Source: Cystobacter fuscus DSM 2262 (GTDB taxonomy: Bacteria > Myxococcota > Myxococcia > Myxococcales > Myxococcaceae). Taken from it: a stretch of 64,000 nt of DNA. A model generated the notes under the pieces. It worked only from the letters and a program-made list of their open reading frames with translations. It did no database searches and was not told the DNA's origin. Position numbers and translations under genes: made by a program. This document shows positions 15,861-26,367 of this stretch, piece after piece. The stretch spans positions 1 through 64,000 of the forward strand of contig NZ_ANAH02000002.1 in the NCBI RefSeq assembly GCF_000335475.2. The letters run 5' to 3'. The stretch's first letter is position 1, and every line of letters begins with the position of its first letter.

Positions 15861-16892
15861 ATGGCGAAGCGGAAATCGGAAGACGCGCTCTCGGGCGAGG
15901 CGCTCAACGACGAAGTGCGGGTCGAGGCCTCGCTGCGTCCACGCTCCTTCGACGAGTACGTGGGCCAGAGCGCCGTCGTCGACAAGCTCCGGGTGTACGT
16001 GCAGGCGGCCCGCAGCCGTGGGGAAGCGCTCGATCACTGTCTCTTCTCGGGGCCTCCCGGTCTGGGCAAGACGTCGCTCGCCTACCTCATGGCCACGGAG
16101 CTGGGCGTGGGCATCCACGTCACCAGCGGACCGGCGCTCGAGCGCAAGGGGGACCTGGCCGGCCTGCTCACCAACCTCAACGAGCGTGACATCCTCTTCA
16201 TCGACGAGGTGCACCGCCTCAACGCCGCCATCGAGGAGTACCTCTATCCGGCGATGGAGGACTTCCGGCTGGACATCACCATCGACACCGGCCCCGCCGC
16301 GCGCGCGATGAAGATCGATCTGCCGCCCTTCACCCTCATCGGCGCCACCACGCGCACGGGCCTGCTCACCTCGCCCCTGCGTGACCGCTTCCAGATCCAG
16401 GAGCGGCTCGAGTACTACGAGCCCAAGCACCTGGAGATGATCCTCAACCGCTCCGCGCGCATCCTGGGCGTGAAGCTGGATCGCGACGGCGCCCGGGAGA
16501 TCTCCACCCGCGCCCGGGGCACGCCCCGCATCGCCAACCGGCTCTTGCGCCGCCTGCGCGACTTCGCCCAGGTGGAGGGCGATGGCACCATCACCAAGGA
16601 GCTCGCTTCCCAGGCGCTCACCCGCCTGGGCGTGGACGCCTCGGGCCTGGACGCCATGGATCGGAAGATCCTCCTGGCCATCCTCGAGAAGTTCGGGGGC
16701 GGGCCGGTGGGCGTGGAGACGATCGCCGCGAGCGTGGGCGAGCAGCGCGACACCATCGAGGATGTGTACGAGCCGTACCTCTTGCAGGAGGGCTTCCTGC
16801 AGCGCACGCCGCGGGGCCGCACGGCCACGCACCGCGCCTACACGTACTTCAACAAGAAGGCGCCCGAGTCGGCGCAGGGGACCCTCTGGTGA
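15861..16892 (+). CDS. ruvB: Holliday junction helicase motor RuvB
   Basis: 343 aa, full length. Walker [10 protein letters not shown] (Lys70), Walker B/DEVH box [10 protein letters not shown] (115-118), sensor [20 protein letters not shown] with the arginine-finger region, and a C-terminal winged helix ([37 protein letters not shown]). It is the AAA+ motor that drives branch migration with RuvA. It is about 2 kb from ruvA, separated by two genes on the other strand. The stop overlaps the next gene. Confidence 0.97.
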   Translation: MAKRKSEDALSGEALNDEVRVEASLRPRSFDEYVGQSAVVDKLRVYVQAARSRGEALDHCLFSGPPGLGKTSLAYLMATELGVGIHVTSGPALERKGDLAGLLTNLNERDILFIDEVHRLNAAIEEYLYPAMEDFRLDITIDTGPAARAMKIDLPPFTLIGATTRTGLLTSPLRDRFQIQERLEYYEPKHLEMILNRSARILGVKLDRDGAREISTRARGTPRIANRLLRRLRDFAQVEGDGTITKELASQALTRLGVDASGLDAMDRKILLAILEKFGGGPVGVETIAASVGEQRDTIEDVYEPYLLQEGFLQRTPRGRTATHRAYTYFNKKAPESAQGTLW

Positions 16893-18376
16893 GCACCGCG
16901 CCCGTCGTCCATCCTCCTCGTGCCTCGCGGGTCCCCCGCGACTTCTATGAGGACTTCGTGCGCTTCTCCCAGGGCAGCCAGGCCGGCTTCCTCGCCGAGC
17001 GCGAGCGCTGGCTGCGCGCCCTGCCCGTGGAGGCGCGCGAGGAGCTGCTCTTCGAGTTCGAGATGCTCCTGCGCGGCCTGGAGCGCTATGTCCACCAGGA
17101 GGACAACGGCGTCACCGATGCCCAGGAGCAGCCGCTCGTCACGCGCGACTTCCGCGAGGAGCTCAAGGACATCCGCGCCACGCTCAGCCAGGCCATCCGC
17201 CTCGCCCGGCACCTGTTGGATCCGGACTCGGACCAGAAGCTGCAATTCCGCCGCTACGTGGAGACGCAGCTCGCCGATGACCGGGGCATGCGCTCGCGCA
17301 TCGAGGGCGAGCGCAAGCAGGAGACGCCCCAGGAGAGCCTCTTCGTCCTGCGCCAGTCCTTCGAGTCGCTGCGCAACCTCATCGATCACCTGCTGCAACT
17401 GCCGGTGTGCGGCCTGAGCCTCTTCACCGACGTGGGCAACCTCGTGCTGCGCGAGATCGTCCTCAACCGCTACTTCCGGCCCTGCCGCCTCACCGAGTTC
17501 CGCCTGGAGTACGATCGGCTGCGCTCACCGCGCCTGCTGGAACTGCTCGCCACGGTGCCCGCGGAGACCCGGCCCCTCTTCACCACCGTCTACCTGGGCC
17601 TGTTCCGCCTGCTGCACTGTCTGGCCTACGTGAGCCAGGACGCCCAGGGGCCCATTCCCCGGCGCGTGCGCGTGCTGCTCGCCCTGGTGCGCAGCGAGGC
17701 GCTCAGCCTCGTGGGCTACCTGAAGAACGAGATCGCTCCCCGGGCGGGCCCCAAGCCGCTCCAGGCCGCGTGCCTGCGCGCCGCGCGCGACATCGCCCGC
17801 GAGACGGAGCGCATCGCCCGCGACATCCTCGTGGAGCTGGACAGGGATCGCGCCGCCGCCGCGCGCGCCTCCTACGCCTTCACCCAGCTCTTCCAGGCCC
17901 AGGTGGTGGCGCTCACCGAGGCGCTCTCCCCCGGCTCCGCCTCTGGCGAGGCCCCCTACGAGCAGCTCGTCTCCGCCACCGAGAGCGCCGAGCGGTTGCG
18001 CCGCGACCTGTGGGTCTTCTCCCAGTTGTGCCGCGCGGCGGAGGGCCACCTGCGCAACGACAACGTGCCGTCGGCCGAGGCCGTCATCTCCAGCATCGTG
18101 GCCTTCCTCGGCTACTTCCAGGACGGCAGCTACCAGTTGCTGCGCTACGTGGACTACGAGGCCTTCGATCGTTTCTCCGCGCTGCTCACCGAGCTGCCCT
18201 GGCCTCCCGAGGGGCCCGCCGTGCGCACCCGGCTGATCGAGGATCTGCGCGGCTTCTCCCAGGTGCTGGAGAACACCTTCGCCGCCGTCAGCCGCCGCGC
18301 CCAGCTCCGGGGCTTCAACTTCGACCGGGAAGAGGCGGAGCGTCTGCGGGATCGCTTCCTCGCCGAAGGCAGCTGA
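16889..18376 (+). CDS. Large helical protein of unknown function, translationally linked to ruvB
   Basis: 495 aa; the GTG start overlaps the ruvB stop (GTGA). No signal peptide or transmembrane segment. Almost entirely helical with many Arg/Glu/Leu ([40 protein letters not shown]). I do not recognise a domain. The overlap suggests co-expression with RuvB, but a repair role would be inference only. A GC-rich hairpin follows the stop. Confidence 0.85.
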   Translation: MSTAPVVHPPRASRVPRDFYEDFVRFSQGSQAGFLAERERWLRALPVEAREELLFEFEMLLRGLERYVHQEDNGVTDAQEQPLVTRDFREELKDIRATLSQAIRLARHLLDPDSDQKLQFRRYVETQLADDRGMRSRIEGERKQETPQESLFVLRQSFESLRNLIDHLLQLPVCGLSLFTDVGNLVLREIVLNRYFRPCRLTEFRLEYDRLRSPRLLELLATVPAETRPLFTTVYLGLFRLLHCLAYVSQDAQGPIPRRVRVLLALVRSEALSLVGYLKNEIAPRAGPKPLQAACLRAARDIARETERIARDILVELDRDRAAAARASYAFTQLFQAQVVALTEALSPGSASGEAPYEQLVSATESAERLRRDLWVFSQLCRAAEGHLRNDNVPSAEAVISSIVAFLGYFQDGSYQLLRYVDYEAFDRFSALLTELPWPPEGPAVRTRLIEDLRGFSQVLENTFAAVSRRAQLRGFNFDREEAERLRDRFLAEGS

Positions 18377-18382
18377 GCCGGT

Positions 18383-18401
18383 GGGGCCCGCAAAGGGCCC
18401 C
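18383..18401 (+). terminator. GC-rich hairpin after the ruvB operon
   Basis: GGGGCCC at 18383-18389 pairs perfectly with GGGCCCC at 18395-18401 around a GCAAA loop, starting 6 nt after the stop of the upstream gene. No T-run follows, so termination efficiency is uncertain. Confidence 0.45.
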
Positions 18402-18855
18402 GGTGGACGGTTTCATCCAGTGCGGGTTTCGTCCGGTTCGCGGCATTGCAACCGCGCTGGACTTCACGCTTTTTGCCCGCCGCCGTTTGATTCCGGCCCC
18501 CCGTCTGCGCTATCTGCGGGGCGTCCGTGACGCGCCAGGACGGCGCGTCGGCAAGTAAAAGTCCGGACACATTTGTCACGGTGGCGGGGCTGGTGCACGG
18601 CGGGTCGAGGGGCTGTCGGAGTTCCCAAGGACGGGGGAATTCCAGCGGGACGCCCGAAAACTCAATGAGTTCAAGCCCTTGGACGAGGGTTGACTCCCCA
18701 CGGTTCTCCTCGCAGGTTGAAGGGGGGCCTGGTTTGGGTTTTGCATCGATACGCGGCGCGTCAGATGGGCAGTGAACACAGTGAAGGCCCGATCCCGGAG
18801 GTGGAATCCGGGGTGGGGCAGAGAAGCATCCGCATCGGCGAGGCGACAAAAGAAC
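18402..18855 (+). other. Non-coding leader region of lpxC
   Basis: About 450 bp without a supported gene; frames that cross it are short and lack an RBS. A long leader before the rate-controlling lipid A gene could hold promoter and regulatory sites. A TTGACT at about 18690 is a possible -35 box, but I see no convincing -10 partner at the right spacing. Confidence 0.4.
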
Positions 18856-19785
18856 ATGCCTTACACCTCCTTCAACCAGCGCACCCTCCTCCAGCCCGTC
18901 CGTTGCCAGGGGGTGGGACTCCACTCCGGCGCCCCGGTGAACCTGTCCCTGCTGCCCGCGCCGGTGAACCACGGCATCGTCTTCGTGCGCACGGACACGC
19001 CGCGCCCGGTGGCCATCCCCGCGTTGACGGAGTACGTGGTGGACACGTCCCTGGCCACCACCCTGGGCAAGGACGGCGTGAAGGTGAGCACGGTGGAGCA
19101 CCTGATGTCGGCGCTGGCCGGCATGGGGCTGGACAACGTGCGCGTGGAGGTGGATGGCCCCGAGGTGCCCATCATGGATGGGAGCGCCGCGCCCTTCTCC
19201 TCCCTCATCTCCGAGGCGGGGGTGCGCGAGCAGGAGGAGCCGCGCCGCCTGCTGGTCATCAAGAAGACGGTGACGGTGACGGACGGGGACAAGGAGGCGA
19301 GCCTGTCGCCCGCCAAGGGCTTCCGCATCTCGTGCACCGTGGACTTCAAGCACCCGCTCATCACCGAGCAGTCCTTCGAGCTGGAGTTCTCCGACCGGTG
19401 CTTCGCCCGGGAGATCTCCCGCGCGCGCACCTTCTGCTTCCGCCGGGACGTGGAGATGCTGCAGAAGATGGGCCTGGCGCGCGGCGGCTCGCTGGACAAC
19501 GCCATCGTGGTGGATGAGTTCTCCATCCTCAACCCGGACGGCCTGCGCTTCGCGGATGAGTTCGTGCGTCACAAGATCCTGGACGCCATCGGGGACATCT
19601 CCCTCTTTGGCCGCCCCGTGATGGGCCACCTCAGGGCCTTCAAGACGGGCCACGCGCTCAACCAGAAGCTGGTCAAGGCGGTGCTCGCCGACCCCAGCTC
19701 TTACGAGATCGTCCCGGCGCGCAAGCACCTGGAGCTGCCCGAGCTGCGTCTGCCGGAACTCGGGCTCGAGCCCATGGTGGCGTGA
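18856..19785 (+). CDS. lpxC: UDP-3-O-acyl-N-acetylglucosamine deacetylase
   Basis: 309 aa from the ATG at 18856, where the family N-terminus (FNQRTLLQPVRCQGVGLHSG) begins. Zinc and catalytic residues are complete: STVEHLMSAL gives Glu81/His82, RHKILDAIGD gives His239, Lys240 and Asp243, and KTGHALN gives His266. Also present: IMDGSAAPF and ARTFCFRRDVEMLQ. LpxC carries out the committed step of lipid A synthesis in the cytoplasm. The following gene starts about 50 bp later on the same strand. Confidence 0.97.
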   Translation: MPYTSFNQRTLLQPVRCQGVGLHSGAPVNLSLLPAPVNHGIVFVRTDTPRPVAIPALTEYVVDTSLATTLGKDGVKVSTVEHLMSALAGMGLDNVRVEVDGPEVPIMDGSAAPFSSLISEAGVREQEEPRRLLVIKKTVTVTDGDKEASLSPAKGFRISCTVDFKHPLITEQSFELEFSDRCFAREISRARTFCFRRDVEMLQKMGLARGGSLDNAIVVDEFSILNPDGLRFADEFVRHKILDAIGDISLFGRPVMGHLRAFKTGHALNQKLVKAVLADPSSYEIVPARKHLELPELRLPELGLEPMVA

Positions 19786-19835
19786 GAAATTTCTTTGCGA
19801 CTTCGGGGTTTTCTCGATTAAGGACCCCAACCCAT

Positions 19836-20921
19836 ATGCTCATGCGCTCGACTTCCACCCTCCTGGCCGGTCTGCTGGCGGCCTCCCTGTTCTCCGGATG
19901 CAACAAGGAGAAGGCCCCGGCGACCGCCGGCGCTCCCACCACCTCCGCCTCCTCCACGGAGCCCGCGCCCGACACCGTCGTGGCCACCTTCGGCGACGGT
20001 CAGAAGATCACCTTCGGTGAGCTCAACGAGCGCATCAAGGAGCCGCTGGCCAACCTGGAGAAGCAGAAGTTCCAGACGCGCAAGCAGGGCCTGGATGGCT
20101 TCGTGGTGGAGAAGCTGGTGAAGGCCGAGGCCGCCAAGCGCAACCTCACCGAGGAGCAGCTGGTCAAGGCCGAGGTGGACGACAAGATTCCCCAGCCGCC
20201 CGACGCGGAGATCCAGAAGCTGTACGACGAGGCCAAGGAGCGGCTGCCCCCGGGCACCACCTTCGAGCAGGTCAAGCCGCAGATCGTCGACTTCCTCACC
20301 GGCTCGAAGAAGCAGGAGCGCGCGCGCGAGTACTTCGCCGAGCTCAAGAAGAACGCCAACGTGCAGATCACCCTGCCCGAGCCCCCGCGCCCGCCCGCCG
20401 AGCGCAAGGAAGTGGCCGCCACCGGCCCCTCGCGCGGCCCGGACGGCGCCCCCATCACCATCGTGGAGTTCAGCGACTTCCAGTGCCCCTTCTGCAGCCG
20501 CGCCGTGAAGACGGTGGAGGAAGTGCTCAAGGCCTACCCGGACAAGGTGAAGCTGGTGTTCCGCCAGTTCCCCCTGGACTTCCACAAGGAGGCCCCCAAG
20601 GCCGCCGAGGCCTCGCTGTGCGCCCAGGATCAGAACAAGTTCTGGGAGTACCACGACGCCCTGTTCGCCAATCAGAGCGCGCTCAAGGTGGAGGATCTCA
20701 AGGCGCACGCCAAGACGGTGGGCCTGGACACGGCGAAGTTCGACAAGTGCCTGGACTCGGGTGAGAAGGCCGCGGTGGTGAAGGCCGATCAGGAGGCCGG
20801 CTCGAAGGTGGGCGTCACGGGCACCCCGGCGTTCTTCATCAACGGCATCCTGCTGTCGGGCGCCCAGCCGGTCGACGAGTTCAAGAGCATCATCGACAAC
20901 GAGCTGAAGGCCAAGCAGTAG
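19836..20921 (+). CDS. DsbA-like thioredoxin-fold lipoprotein with SurA-like N-terminal part
   Basis: 361 aa from the ATG at 19836 (ATG 19842 also possible). Lipobox LFSGC, then a low-complexity Ala/Thr/Pro linker. Residues about 45-150 resemble the N-terminal domain of SurA/PpiC chaperones (VATFGDGQKITFGELNERI, EEQLVKAEVDDKI). Residues about 190-360 are a DsbA/Thioredoxin_4 domain: ITIVEFSDFQCPFCSRAV with the CPFC active site and GVTGTPAFFINGI with the cis-Pro. It probably acts in the periplasm in disulfide formation or isomerisation of outer-membrane clients. The chaperone-plus-DsbA fusion recurs in deltaproteobacteria. Confidence 0.9.
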   Translation: MLMRSTSTLLAGLLAASLFSGCNKEKAPATAGAPTTSASSTEPAPDTVVATFGDGQKITFGELNERIKEPLANLEKQKFQTRKQGLDGFVVEKLVKAEAAKRNLTEEQLVKAEVDDKIPQPPDAEIQKLYDEAKERLPPGTTFEQVKPQIVDFLTGSKKQERAREYFAELKKNANVQITLPEPPRPPAERKEVAATGPSRGPDGAPITIVEFSDFQCPFCSRAVKTVEEVLKAYPDKVKLVFRQFPLDFHKEAPKAAEASLCAQDQNKFWEYHDALFANQSALKVEDLKAHAKTVGLDTAKFDKCLDSGEKAAVVKADQEAGSKVGVTGTPAFFINGILLSGAQPVDEFKSIIDNELKAKQ

Positions 20922-20930
20922 GGAGTCCGC

Positions 20931-22211
20931 GTGGCGGCTCGTCCCAAGGCCTCGCTTCGTCCAGGGCAGGGCGGTGAGCCGGCGGTGCTCGAGTTGGAGC
21001 GCCCGCTCGCCGCCAGCCTCACGCCGGGCCAACCCCTCGTGGCGCATTTCCACTCGTCCGAGGGGGTGGTGTTGTTGCGCGAGCCCGCCGCCCTGGGCGG
21101 CTTCTTCGCCGGCAGCCTCAGCTCGCTGTCCGTGGAGGAGGTGCTCGGCCATGTCGTCTCCGGCATCCGCAGCGGCCAGCTCACCCTCCAGAACGGTCCG
21201 GTGCAGCGCACCGTCACCTTCCGGGACGGCCAGCCCACCTTCGCCGTCTCCAGCGTGCACCACGAGCGGTTGGGCTCCGTGGTGGTGCAGCTGGGGCTCG
21301 TCACGCCCGAGCAGCTCCACCTCGCGCTCGGCAAGGTGACGCCCTCGCTGCGCATCGGCGCGGTGCTCACCCGCGAGGGCTTCCTGTCCGAGGCCAACCT
21401 CTACAGCGCCATGACGTACCTGGTGCGCGAGGTGATGCTCAACCTCTTCGAGATGGCCGAGGGCAGCTTCCTCTTCCTCGAGGGGCGTCAGCCTCCGGGA
21501 GATCAGGTGAAGCTCCAGGAGCGCACGAGGGATCTGGTCATCCAGGGCCTCAAGCGGGGCGAGGCGGTGGCGCGGCTGCGCCGGCGCTTCCCGGATGAGC
21601 TGATGGTCACCACCGGTGCCGAGGCGCCTCCTCCCGGAGAGGAGTCGCTCTTCGCCCAGGCGGCCCCTGGCACCTCGCTGGGCGCGCTGCGCTCCTTCTG
21701 GGAGGGCAGCCTCTTTTCCTTCCTCACCTGGGTGGAGGAGCGCATGCGCGATGGCGCGCTCGTCATCCAGCTCAGGACGACCGTGCCGGCCGTGGCGCCC
21801 GTGGCGCCCATGCCCCGGCGGGCCTCGGGCACCTTCGCGGCGATTCCCCCGCCCGTGGTGGCCCCCATGAGCCCCGAGGAGCGCTTCAACTCGCTGCTCG
21901 CGCAGATCCACACCGCCATCCGCCTCGCGGGTGCGAACCCGGACCTGCTGCGCGGCTTCCTCGAGTCGCCCCAGCCCGGGCTGGAGGCGGCCTACGAGGG
22001 CGTGACGCTCGGGCCGGATGGTCGCCTGGACGTGGAGCGCATCCGGAGCAACGTCTCCAGTGGTGGAGAGGCGCTCGCGCGCGCCATGACGCTCGAGGCG
22101 CTCGATGCCTTCGTGTCCTACGCGCTCTTCTCCGCGCGCAACGTGCTGCCCGGAGAGATGTCCGAGCGGCTCTACCGCGGCTACCGCGACCTGCAAGAGG
22201 GACTGTCATGA
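20931..22211 (+). CDS. PATAN (DUF4388) domain protein
   Basis: 426 aa, GTG start 10 nt after the preceding stop. Residues about 55-120 form the PATAN core ([50 protein letters not shown]); [16 protein letters not shown] and [20 protein letters not shown] then follow, as in other DUF4388 proteins. A Pro/Ala linker (about 285-320) joins a helical C-terminus. Cytoplasmic, no catalytic motif. Its stop overlaps the pyrF start (ATGA), so the two are co-translated. Confidence 0.85.
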   Translation: MAARPKASLRPGQGGEPAVLELERPLAASLTPGQPLVAHFHSSEGVVLLREPAALGGFFAGSLSSLSVEEVLGHVVSGIRSGQLTLQNGPVQRTVTFRDGQPTFAVSSVHHERLGSVVVQLGLVTPEQLHLALGKVTPSLRIGAVLTREGFLSEANLYSAMTYLVREVMLNLFEMAEGSFLFLEGRQPPGDQVKLQERTRDLVIQGLKRGEAVARLRRRFPDELMVTTGAEAPPPGEESLFAQAAPGTSLGALRSFWEGSLFSFLTWVEERMRDGALVIQLRTTVPAVAPVAPMPRRASGTFAAIPPPVVAPMSPEERFNSLLAQIHTAIRLAGANPDLLRGFLESPQPGLEAAYEGVTLGPDGRLDVERIRSNVSSGGEALARAMTLEALDAFVSYALFSARNVLPGEMSERLYRGYRDLQEGLS

Positions 22212-22933
22212 CGGAGGTACTCCCCGCGCGGGAGCGGATCGCGCTCGCCGCGGATCTCCCCCTGGACGAGGGCCTGCGCCTCTATGAGCGCGTGGCGCCC
22301 CACGTGGGCTACGCCAAGGTGGGTCTGTCGCTCTTCGTGGAGCATGGGCCCCCGGCCGTGGCGGCCTTCCAGCGCCTGGGCGCGCGCATCTTCCTCGATC
22401 TGAAGCTGCACGACATCCCCAACACCGTGGAGCTGGCGGCCGCGCGCGCCGGAGCGCTCGGCGTGTCGCTGCTCACCGTGCACGCGGCCGGAGGCGAGAG
22501 CATGCTGCGCGCCGCGGTGAAGGGCGCGCGCGAGGGGGCTCTCGCCAAGGGACACGCGGCGCCCCGGGTGCTCGCGGTGACGGTGCTCACCTCCCTGTCC
22601 GCAGAGGAGGTGGCGGCGGTGGGCCTGCCCGGCACGCCCGAGGAGGCGGCGCTGCGGCTGGCGCGGCTGGCCGTGGGCGCGGGGGTGGACGGGCTCGTGT
22701 GCTCGCCCCGCGAGGCCGCCGCCTTCCGCCGCGAGCTCGGGCCCACGCCCTTCCTGTGTACCCCCGGCATCCGCCCCGCGGGCGCGGCCGCGGGGGACCA
22801 GAGCCGCGCGGAGACGCCCGCCTTCGCCCGGCGCGCGGGGGCGGATCTGCTCGTGGTGGGCCGCCCCATCCACACCGCCCCCGAGCCGCTGGCGGCCGCG
22901 CGCGCCATCGCCGAGGAAGTTTCCTCCGCCTGA
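22208..22933 (+). CDS. pyrF: Orotidine 5'-phosphate decarboxylase
   Basis: 241 aa. The charged catalytic array is intact in [13 protein letters not shown] (Asp64, Lys66, Asp69); the N-terminal Asp is in ALAADLP, and the phosphate-binding end is seen in TPGIRPAG and [11 protein letters not shown]. Catalyses the last step of UMP synthesis. Start overlaps the stop of the PATAN gene. Confidence 0.97.
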   Translation: MTEVLPARERIALAADLPLDEGLRLYERVAPHVGYAKVGLSLFVEHGPPAVAAFQRLGARIFLDLKLHDIPNTVELAAARAGALGVSLLTVHAAGGESMLRAAVKGAREGALAKGHAAPRVLAVTVLTSLSAEEVAAVGLPGTPEEAALRLARLAVGAGVDGLVCSPREAAAFRRELGPTPFLCTPGIRPAGAAAGDQSRAETPAFARRAGADLLVVGRPIHTAPEPLAAARAIAEEVSSA

Positions 22934-23025
22934 CATCTCGCGGGGGCCCTCCCTTTCATCCCCCTGGCCGCTTCCGCTCCCCGTCCCCAGCTTGTGTCCC
23001 AGGCTATCCGGCCAGGGGAGAAGAC

Positions 23026-23637
23026 ATGGACGCAAGGCGGTTGTTGGGGTGGGGCCTGGTCGCACTCTGCACGGCGTGCAGCGGGGCGAAGCAGGCGGTG
23101 CGGGCGTCGTCCGATGAGGCGGTGGGCGGTTCGGGTCCCGTGGCGGAGCGCTCCCAGGGGTCGCAGCTGCCGCCGGAGTCCCGGCGCTACGTGGATCAGA
23201 CCCTGGGCTTCGAGCTGACCCAGCCGGGCGGCGACTGGCTCCTGGATGAGACGGACGAGCAGACGCCCGAGGGGCTCGCCATTCCCGTCGTCCTGCGCCA
23301 CCGCACGAGCGGTGCCCAGGTGGTGTTGCAGGTGGCGCCCGCGGTGGCCTCGCCCATCCAGTTCGCCGAGCGGCTGACGCTGGGACTACGCAGCCAGCCC
23401 GGCTTCGTCACCAGCGATCCGGAGCCGCTGCCCCTGTCCGACAGCGCCGTCGGCTTCCAGTTCGCCGTGGGTGACAACGTGCGCGGCCGCGTGGTGGTGC
23501 GCGACGGCAGCGAGGGCCACGTCTTCATGATGCTCGCCACGTGGCCGTCGGCCGCGCCGGACGACGTGCCCGAGACGGTGAACACCCTCTTCGAGAGTGT
23601 TCACCCGCTGCCCGTGGAGGTGCCCGAGCAGCTCTGA
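23026..23637 (+). CDS. Lipoprotein of unknown function
   Basis: 203 aa from the ATG at 23026, after GGGGAGAAG. Lipobox LCTACSG (Cys about 18), then a Ser/Gly-rich linker. The globular part (about 60-195) runs VDQTLGFELTQPGGDWLLDE, RTSGAQVVLQVAP, GRVVVRDGSEGHVFMML, VNTLFESVHPL; the pattern resembles short photosystem-P/PsbP-like or DUF1795-type stress lipoproteins, but this is not certain. It ends 10 bp before the convergent pepA. Confidence 0.82.
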   Translation: MDARRLLGWGLVALCTACSGAKQAVRASSDEAVGGSGPVAERSQGSQLPPESRRYVDQTLGFELTQPGGDWLLDETDEQTPEGLAIPVVLRHRTSGAQVVLQVAPAVASPIQFAERLTLGLRSQPGFVTSDPEPLPLSDSAVGFQFAVGDNVRGRVVVRDGSEGHVFMMLATWPSAAPDDVPETVNTLFESVHPLPVEVPEQL

Positions 23638-23647
23638 GTCCGGGACT

Positions 23648-25243
23648 TCAGCTCCGGGCGCGCCCGCCACGCGCGGGCTTCGCCTTGGGAGCCGGAGCCG
23701 TGGGGGCCTGCGTGGCCTCGCTGCCCTCGAGCTGCGCGGCGCGGCGCCGCACGTACTCCACGAGCGTGCGCACGCCCACGCCCGTGGCGCCCTTGCCGTT
23801 GTAGCCGCGCTCCTTGGGGCTGATGGAGGGGCCGGCGATGTCCAGGTGCACCCACGGCGTCTCCCCGACGAACTCCTTGAGGAAGAGCGCCGCGTTGGTG
23901 GCGCCGCCCCAGCGCTCGCCCGAGTTCTTCATGTCGGCGATCTCCGAGCGCAGCGCGTCCTTCTGCAGCTCCGTCACCGGCATGCGCCACATCTCCTCGC
24001 CCGCCGCGCGCGCCGACTCCAGCACCTCGTTCACCGTCGCGTCGTGGTCGCCGAACGCGCCCGTGAGGTAGTGGCCGAGCGCCACCATGCACGCGCCGGT
24101 GAGCGTGGCCAGATCGATGAGCGCCGCGGGCTTGTGCTCGGTGGCCCAGGTGATGATGTCGCCGAGCACCAGGCGGCCCTCGGCGTCCGTGTTCGTCACC
24201 TCCACCGTCTTGCCCGAGCGCGACACGAGCACGTCGCTCGGCCGGTAGGCGGTGCCAGACGGCATGTTCTCGCACGCGCCGATGAAGGCGTGCACGGGGA
24301 AGGGGGGCTTCATCGCGGCGATGACCTTCATGGCCCCGAGCACCGCGGCCGAGCCGGCCATGTCCGTCTTCATGTCCACCATGGAGTCGGAGGGCTTGAG
24401 CGACAGGCCGCCGGAGTCGAAGGTGATGGCCTTGCCCACCAGCGCCAGGGGGGCCTGCTTCGCGTGCCGGGCGTTCTTCGGCGTGTACTCGATGTGGATG
24501 AGCTGGGGCTCGTTCACGCTGCCCCGCGCCACCGCGAGGAACATCCCCATCTTCAACCGCTCGATCTCCTTGCGCCCGCCCACGCTCGCCTTGAGGCCTC
24601 CCTGGCGCGCCATCTCCTGCGCCGCGCGGGCCAGCCGCTCGGGGTTGACGACGTTGGGCGGCTCGTTGATGAGATCCCTCGCCCAGTTGGTGGCCTCGGC
24701 CACGCGCTGCGCGAGCGCCACCGTCTGCTCGAGCTCCTTCGTCTTCTCCCCCTCGGCGAGCGCCAGCTTCACCGTGGTCAGCCGGGGCGCGTTCTTCTCC
24801 TCGCGGGCCGAGGACTTGTAGTTCTCGAAGCGGTAGGTGCCCAGCTCCAGGCCCTCCACCACGGCGCGCACGCTGGCCGTGGCGTCCTGCCCTCCGGGCA
24901 GCGCGAACACCAGCGAGCGCACCTTGAGCCGCTGGGCCGTCTTCGCGGCGCGGCCCGCCGTCAGGCGCAACACCTCGGGGGTGAACCGGGCACGCGGGCC
25001 CAGGCCGAGCAGCAGCACGCGCTCCGCCTCGAACTTGCCGAGCGTGTGCATCACGAAGGTCTGCTCGCTCTTGCCCTTGAAGCCCTCCTGGGTGGCGGCC
25101 GGCAGCAGCCGGGCCTCGAGCGCGGCGTGGGCCTGGGCGAGCAGGCCGGGCGAGCCTTCCCCGGTCTCGCCTTCGAAGAGGGGAATCACGAGCAGCTCAC
25201 CGCTCGCGCGGGCGAGTTCGCCGGAGATGAAACTGAAATTCAT
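23648..25243 (-). CDS. pepA: Leucyl aminopeptidase (M17)
   Basis: 531 aa from the ATG at 25243; AGGAG lies upstream. The M17 signature NTDAEGRLVLGDI is complete, with metal ligands also in LVGKAITFDSGGLSLKPSDS and MKTDMAGSAAVLGAM. The N-terminal macro-like domain covers about 1-160; the tail after about 495 is an Ala/Pro/Lys extension. A cytoplasmic, usually hexameric aminopeptidase removing N-terminal residues from peptides; in some bacteria it also binds DNA. Confidence 0.96.
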   Translation of the reverse strand: MNFSFISGELARASGELLVIPLFEGETGEGSPGLLAQAHAALEARLLPAATQEGFKGKSEQTFVMHTLGKFEAERVLLLGLGPRARFTPEVLRLTAGRAAKTAQRLKVRSLVFALPGGQDATASVRAVVEGLELGTYRFENYKSSAREEKNAPRLTTVKLALAEGEKTKELEQTVALAQRVAEATNWARDLINEPPNVVNPERLARAAQEMARQGGLKASVGGRKEIERLKMGMFLAVARGSVNEPQLIHIEYTPKNARHAKQAPLALVGKAITFDSGGLSLKPSDSMVDMKTDMAGSAAVLGAMKVIAAMKPPFPVHAFIGACENMPSGTAYRPSDVLVSRSGKTVEVTNTDAEGRLVLGDIITWATEHKPAALIDLATLTGACMVALGHYLTGAFGDHDATVNEVLESARAAGEEMWRMPVTELQKDALRSEIADMKNSGERWGGATNAALFLKEFVGETPWVHLDIAGPSISPKERGYNGKGATGVGVRTLVEYVRRRAAQLEGSEATQAPTAPAPKAKPARGGRARS

Positions 25244-25360
25244 GCGGGGGGACAGCTCCTGAAGAAGGGGCGCGGGACTGTATCGCCCGGAATGTTTCAA
25301 GCAAGAAGGGTCGATCACTCCCGCGTTGCATTGCCCCGTGCGGCTGACTAGGTCCTGCCC

Positions 25361-26254
25361 ATGCCTTCGCTGTTGCTCCACCTCACGGCCATCGAGCGGC
25401 TGGCCGCCAACCCCGGCGAGCTGCCCGAGGACTTCATCCGCGCGCTCTCCGAGGATCTGGCCTACGCGCGCTTCGGCGCCGCCCTGCCGGACCTGCCCCT
25501 GTGCGAGGGGCTCGTCGGGGGGCTGGGCGCCCACTTCTCCGGGCGGGACTGGCCCCCCTTCGCGCGCATGTTCCACGAGCGCGCCCCGGTGGCCCTGGGC
25601 CTGAAGATGGCCGAGCTGGTGGCCGCCGGCGCCCTGGTGGGCACCGAGGCCGGGCTCGCGATCCTCGCCGGCTACTTCACCCACCTGTGCCTGGATCGCG
25701 CGCTCCACCCCCGGGTGGATGAGCTGGTGCTACGCCACCGGCGCCGGGGCGAGCACGCGCTCGTCGCCCACCGGCAGATAGAATGGACCCAGACGCTCTT
25801 CTACCTGCGCGAGCTGCATGGGGCGGACCTCATGGGCAGTCCGCGCCTGCGCTCGCGCTTCCAGGTGACCAAGAGCGCGGGCATGCCGCTCAAGGGCATC
25901 GGCCGGGGCATCTACGAGCTGGTGCGGCTCGCCTCCCAGGAGACGCTGCAGCAGGCGCCCACCAAGGCCGAGCTGGACGGGTGGGTGCGCGGCCTGTACC
26001 TGGGCGGGCTCTACCTCTCCAGTCCCCTGGGCCGCATGCGCGCCCTGCCGGCCTGGTCCCAGTTGAGCTTCCAGGAGCTCTACCGCAACGACTCCTTCGA
26101 CTTCGCCGCCGAGGTGGAGCGCGCCGTAGAGCAGTCGCGCGCGGTGCTGCGGCGGCTGTTGGCCTTCATGGCCCGGGGCATTTTCACTCCCCGTGCCCGC
26201 TCGCGCTTCCTCTCCGAGTTCCCAGAAGGCAACATCGGCGCGCGCGCCGCCTAG
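25361..26254 (+). CDS. Zinc-dependent phospholipase C-like domain protein
   Basis: 297 aa. Blocks typical of Zn_dep_PLPC-like proteins: LHLTAIERLAANPGELPEDF, ARFGAALPDLPLC, and ILAGYFTHLCLDRALHPRVDEL, where spaced His/Asp residues could bind zinc. No signal peptide is obvious, so an intracellular hydrolase or a non-catalytic relative is possible. It starts 117 bp from the divergent pepA start. Confidence 0.7.
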   Translation: MPSLLLHLTAIERLAANPGELPEDFIRALSEDLAYARFGAALPDLPLCEGLVGGLGAHFSGRDWPPFARMFHERAPVALGLKMAELVAAGALVGTEAGLAILAGYFTHLCLDRALHPRVDELVLRHRRRGEHALVAHRQIEWTQTLFYLRELHGADLMGSPRLRSRFQVTKSAGMPLKGIGRGIYELVRLASQETLQQAPTKAELDGWVRGLYLGGLYLSSPLGRMRALPAWSQLSFQELYRNDSFDFAAEVERAVEQSRAVLRRLLAFMARGIFTPRARSRFLSEFPEGNIGARAA

Positions 26255-26367
26255 GGAGAGCCCCCCGACCTTGTCCCACGGTAGGGGGCAGACGGCCGAT
26301 CGAGCCCGAATCCCGGGGGGAATGCTCCTATCCGAACGTCAAGGGGGCCCCTATCCTCTTTTTGGGT

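Noticed and set aside
19818-22196. 792-codon - strand frame opposite the DsbA-like and PATAN genes
   Set aside because: Leu/His/Arg-rich antisense shadow; both + strand genes have clear domains.
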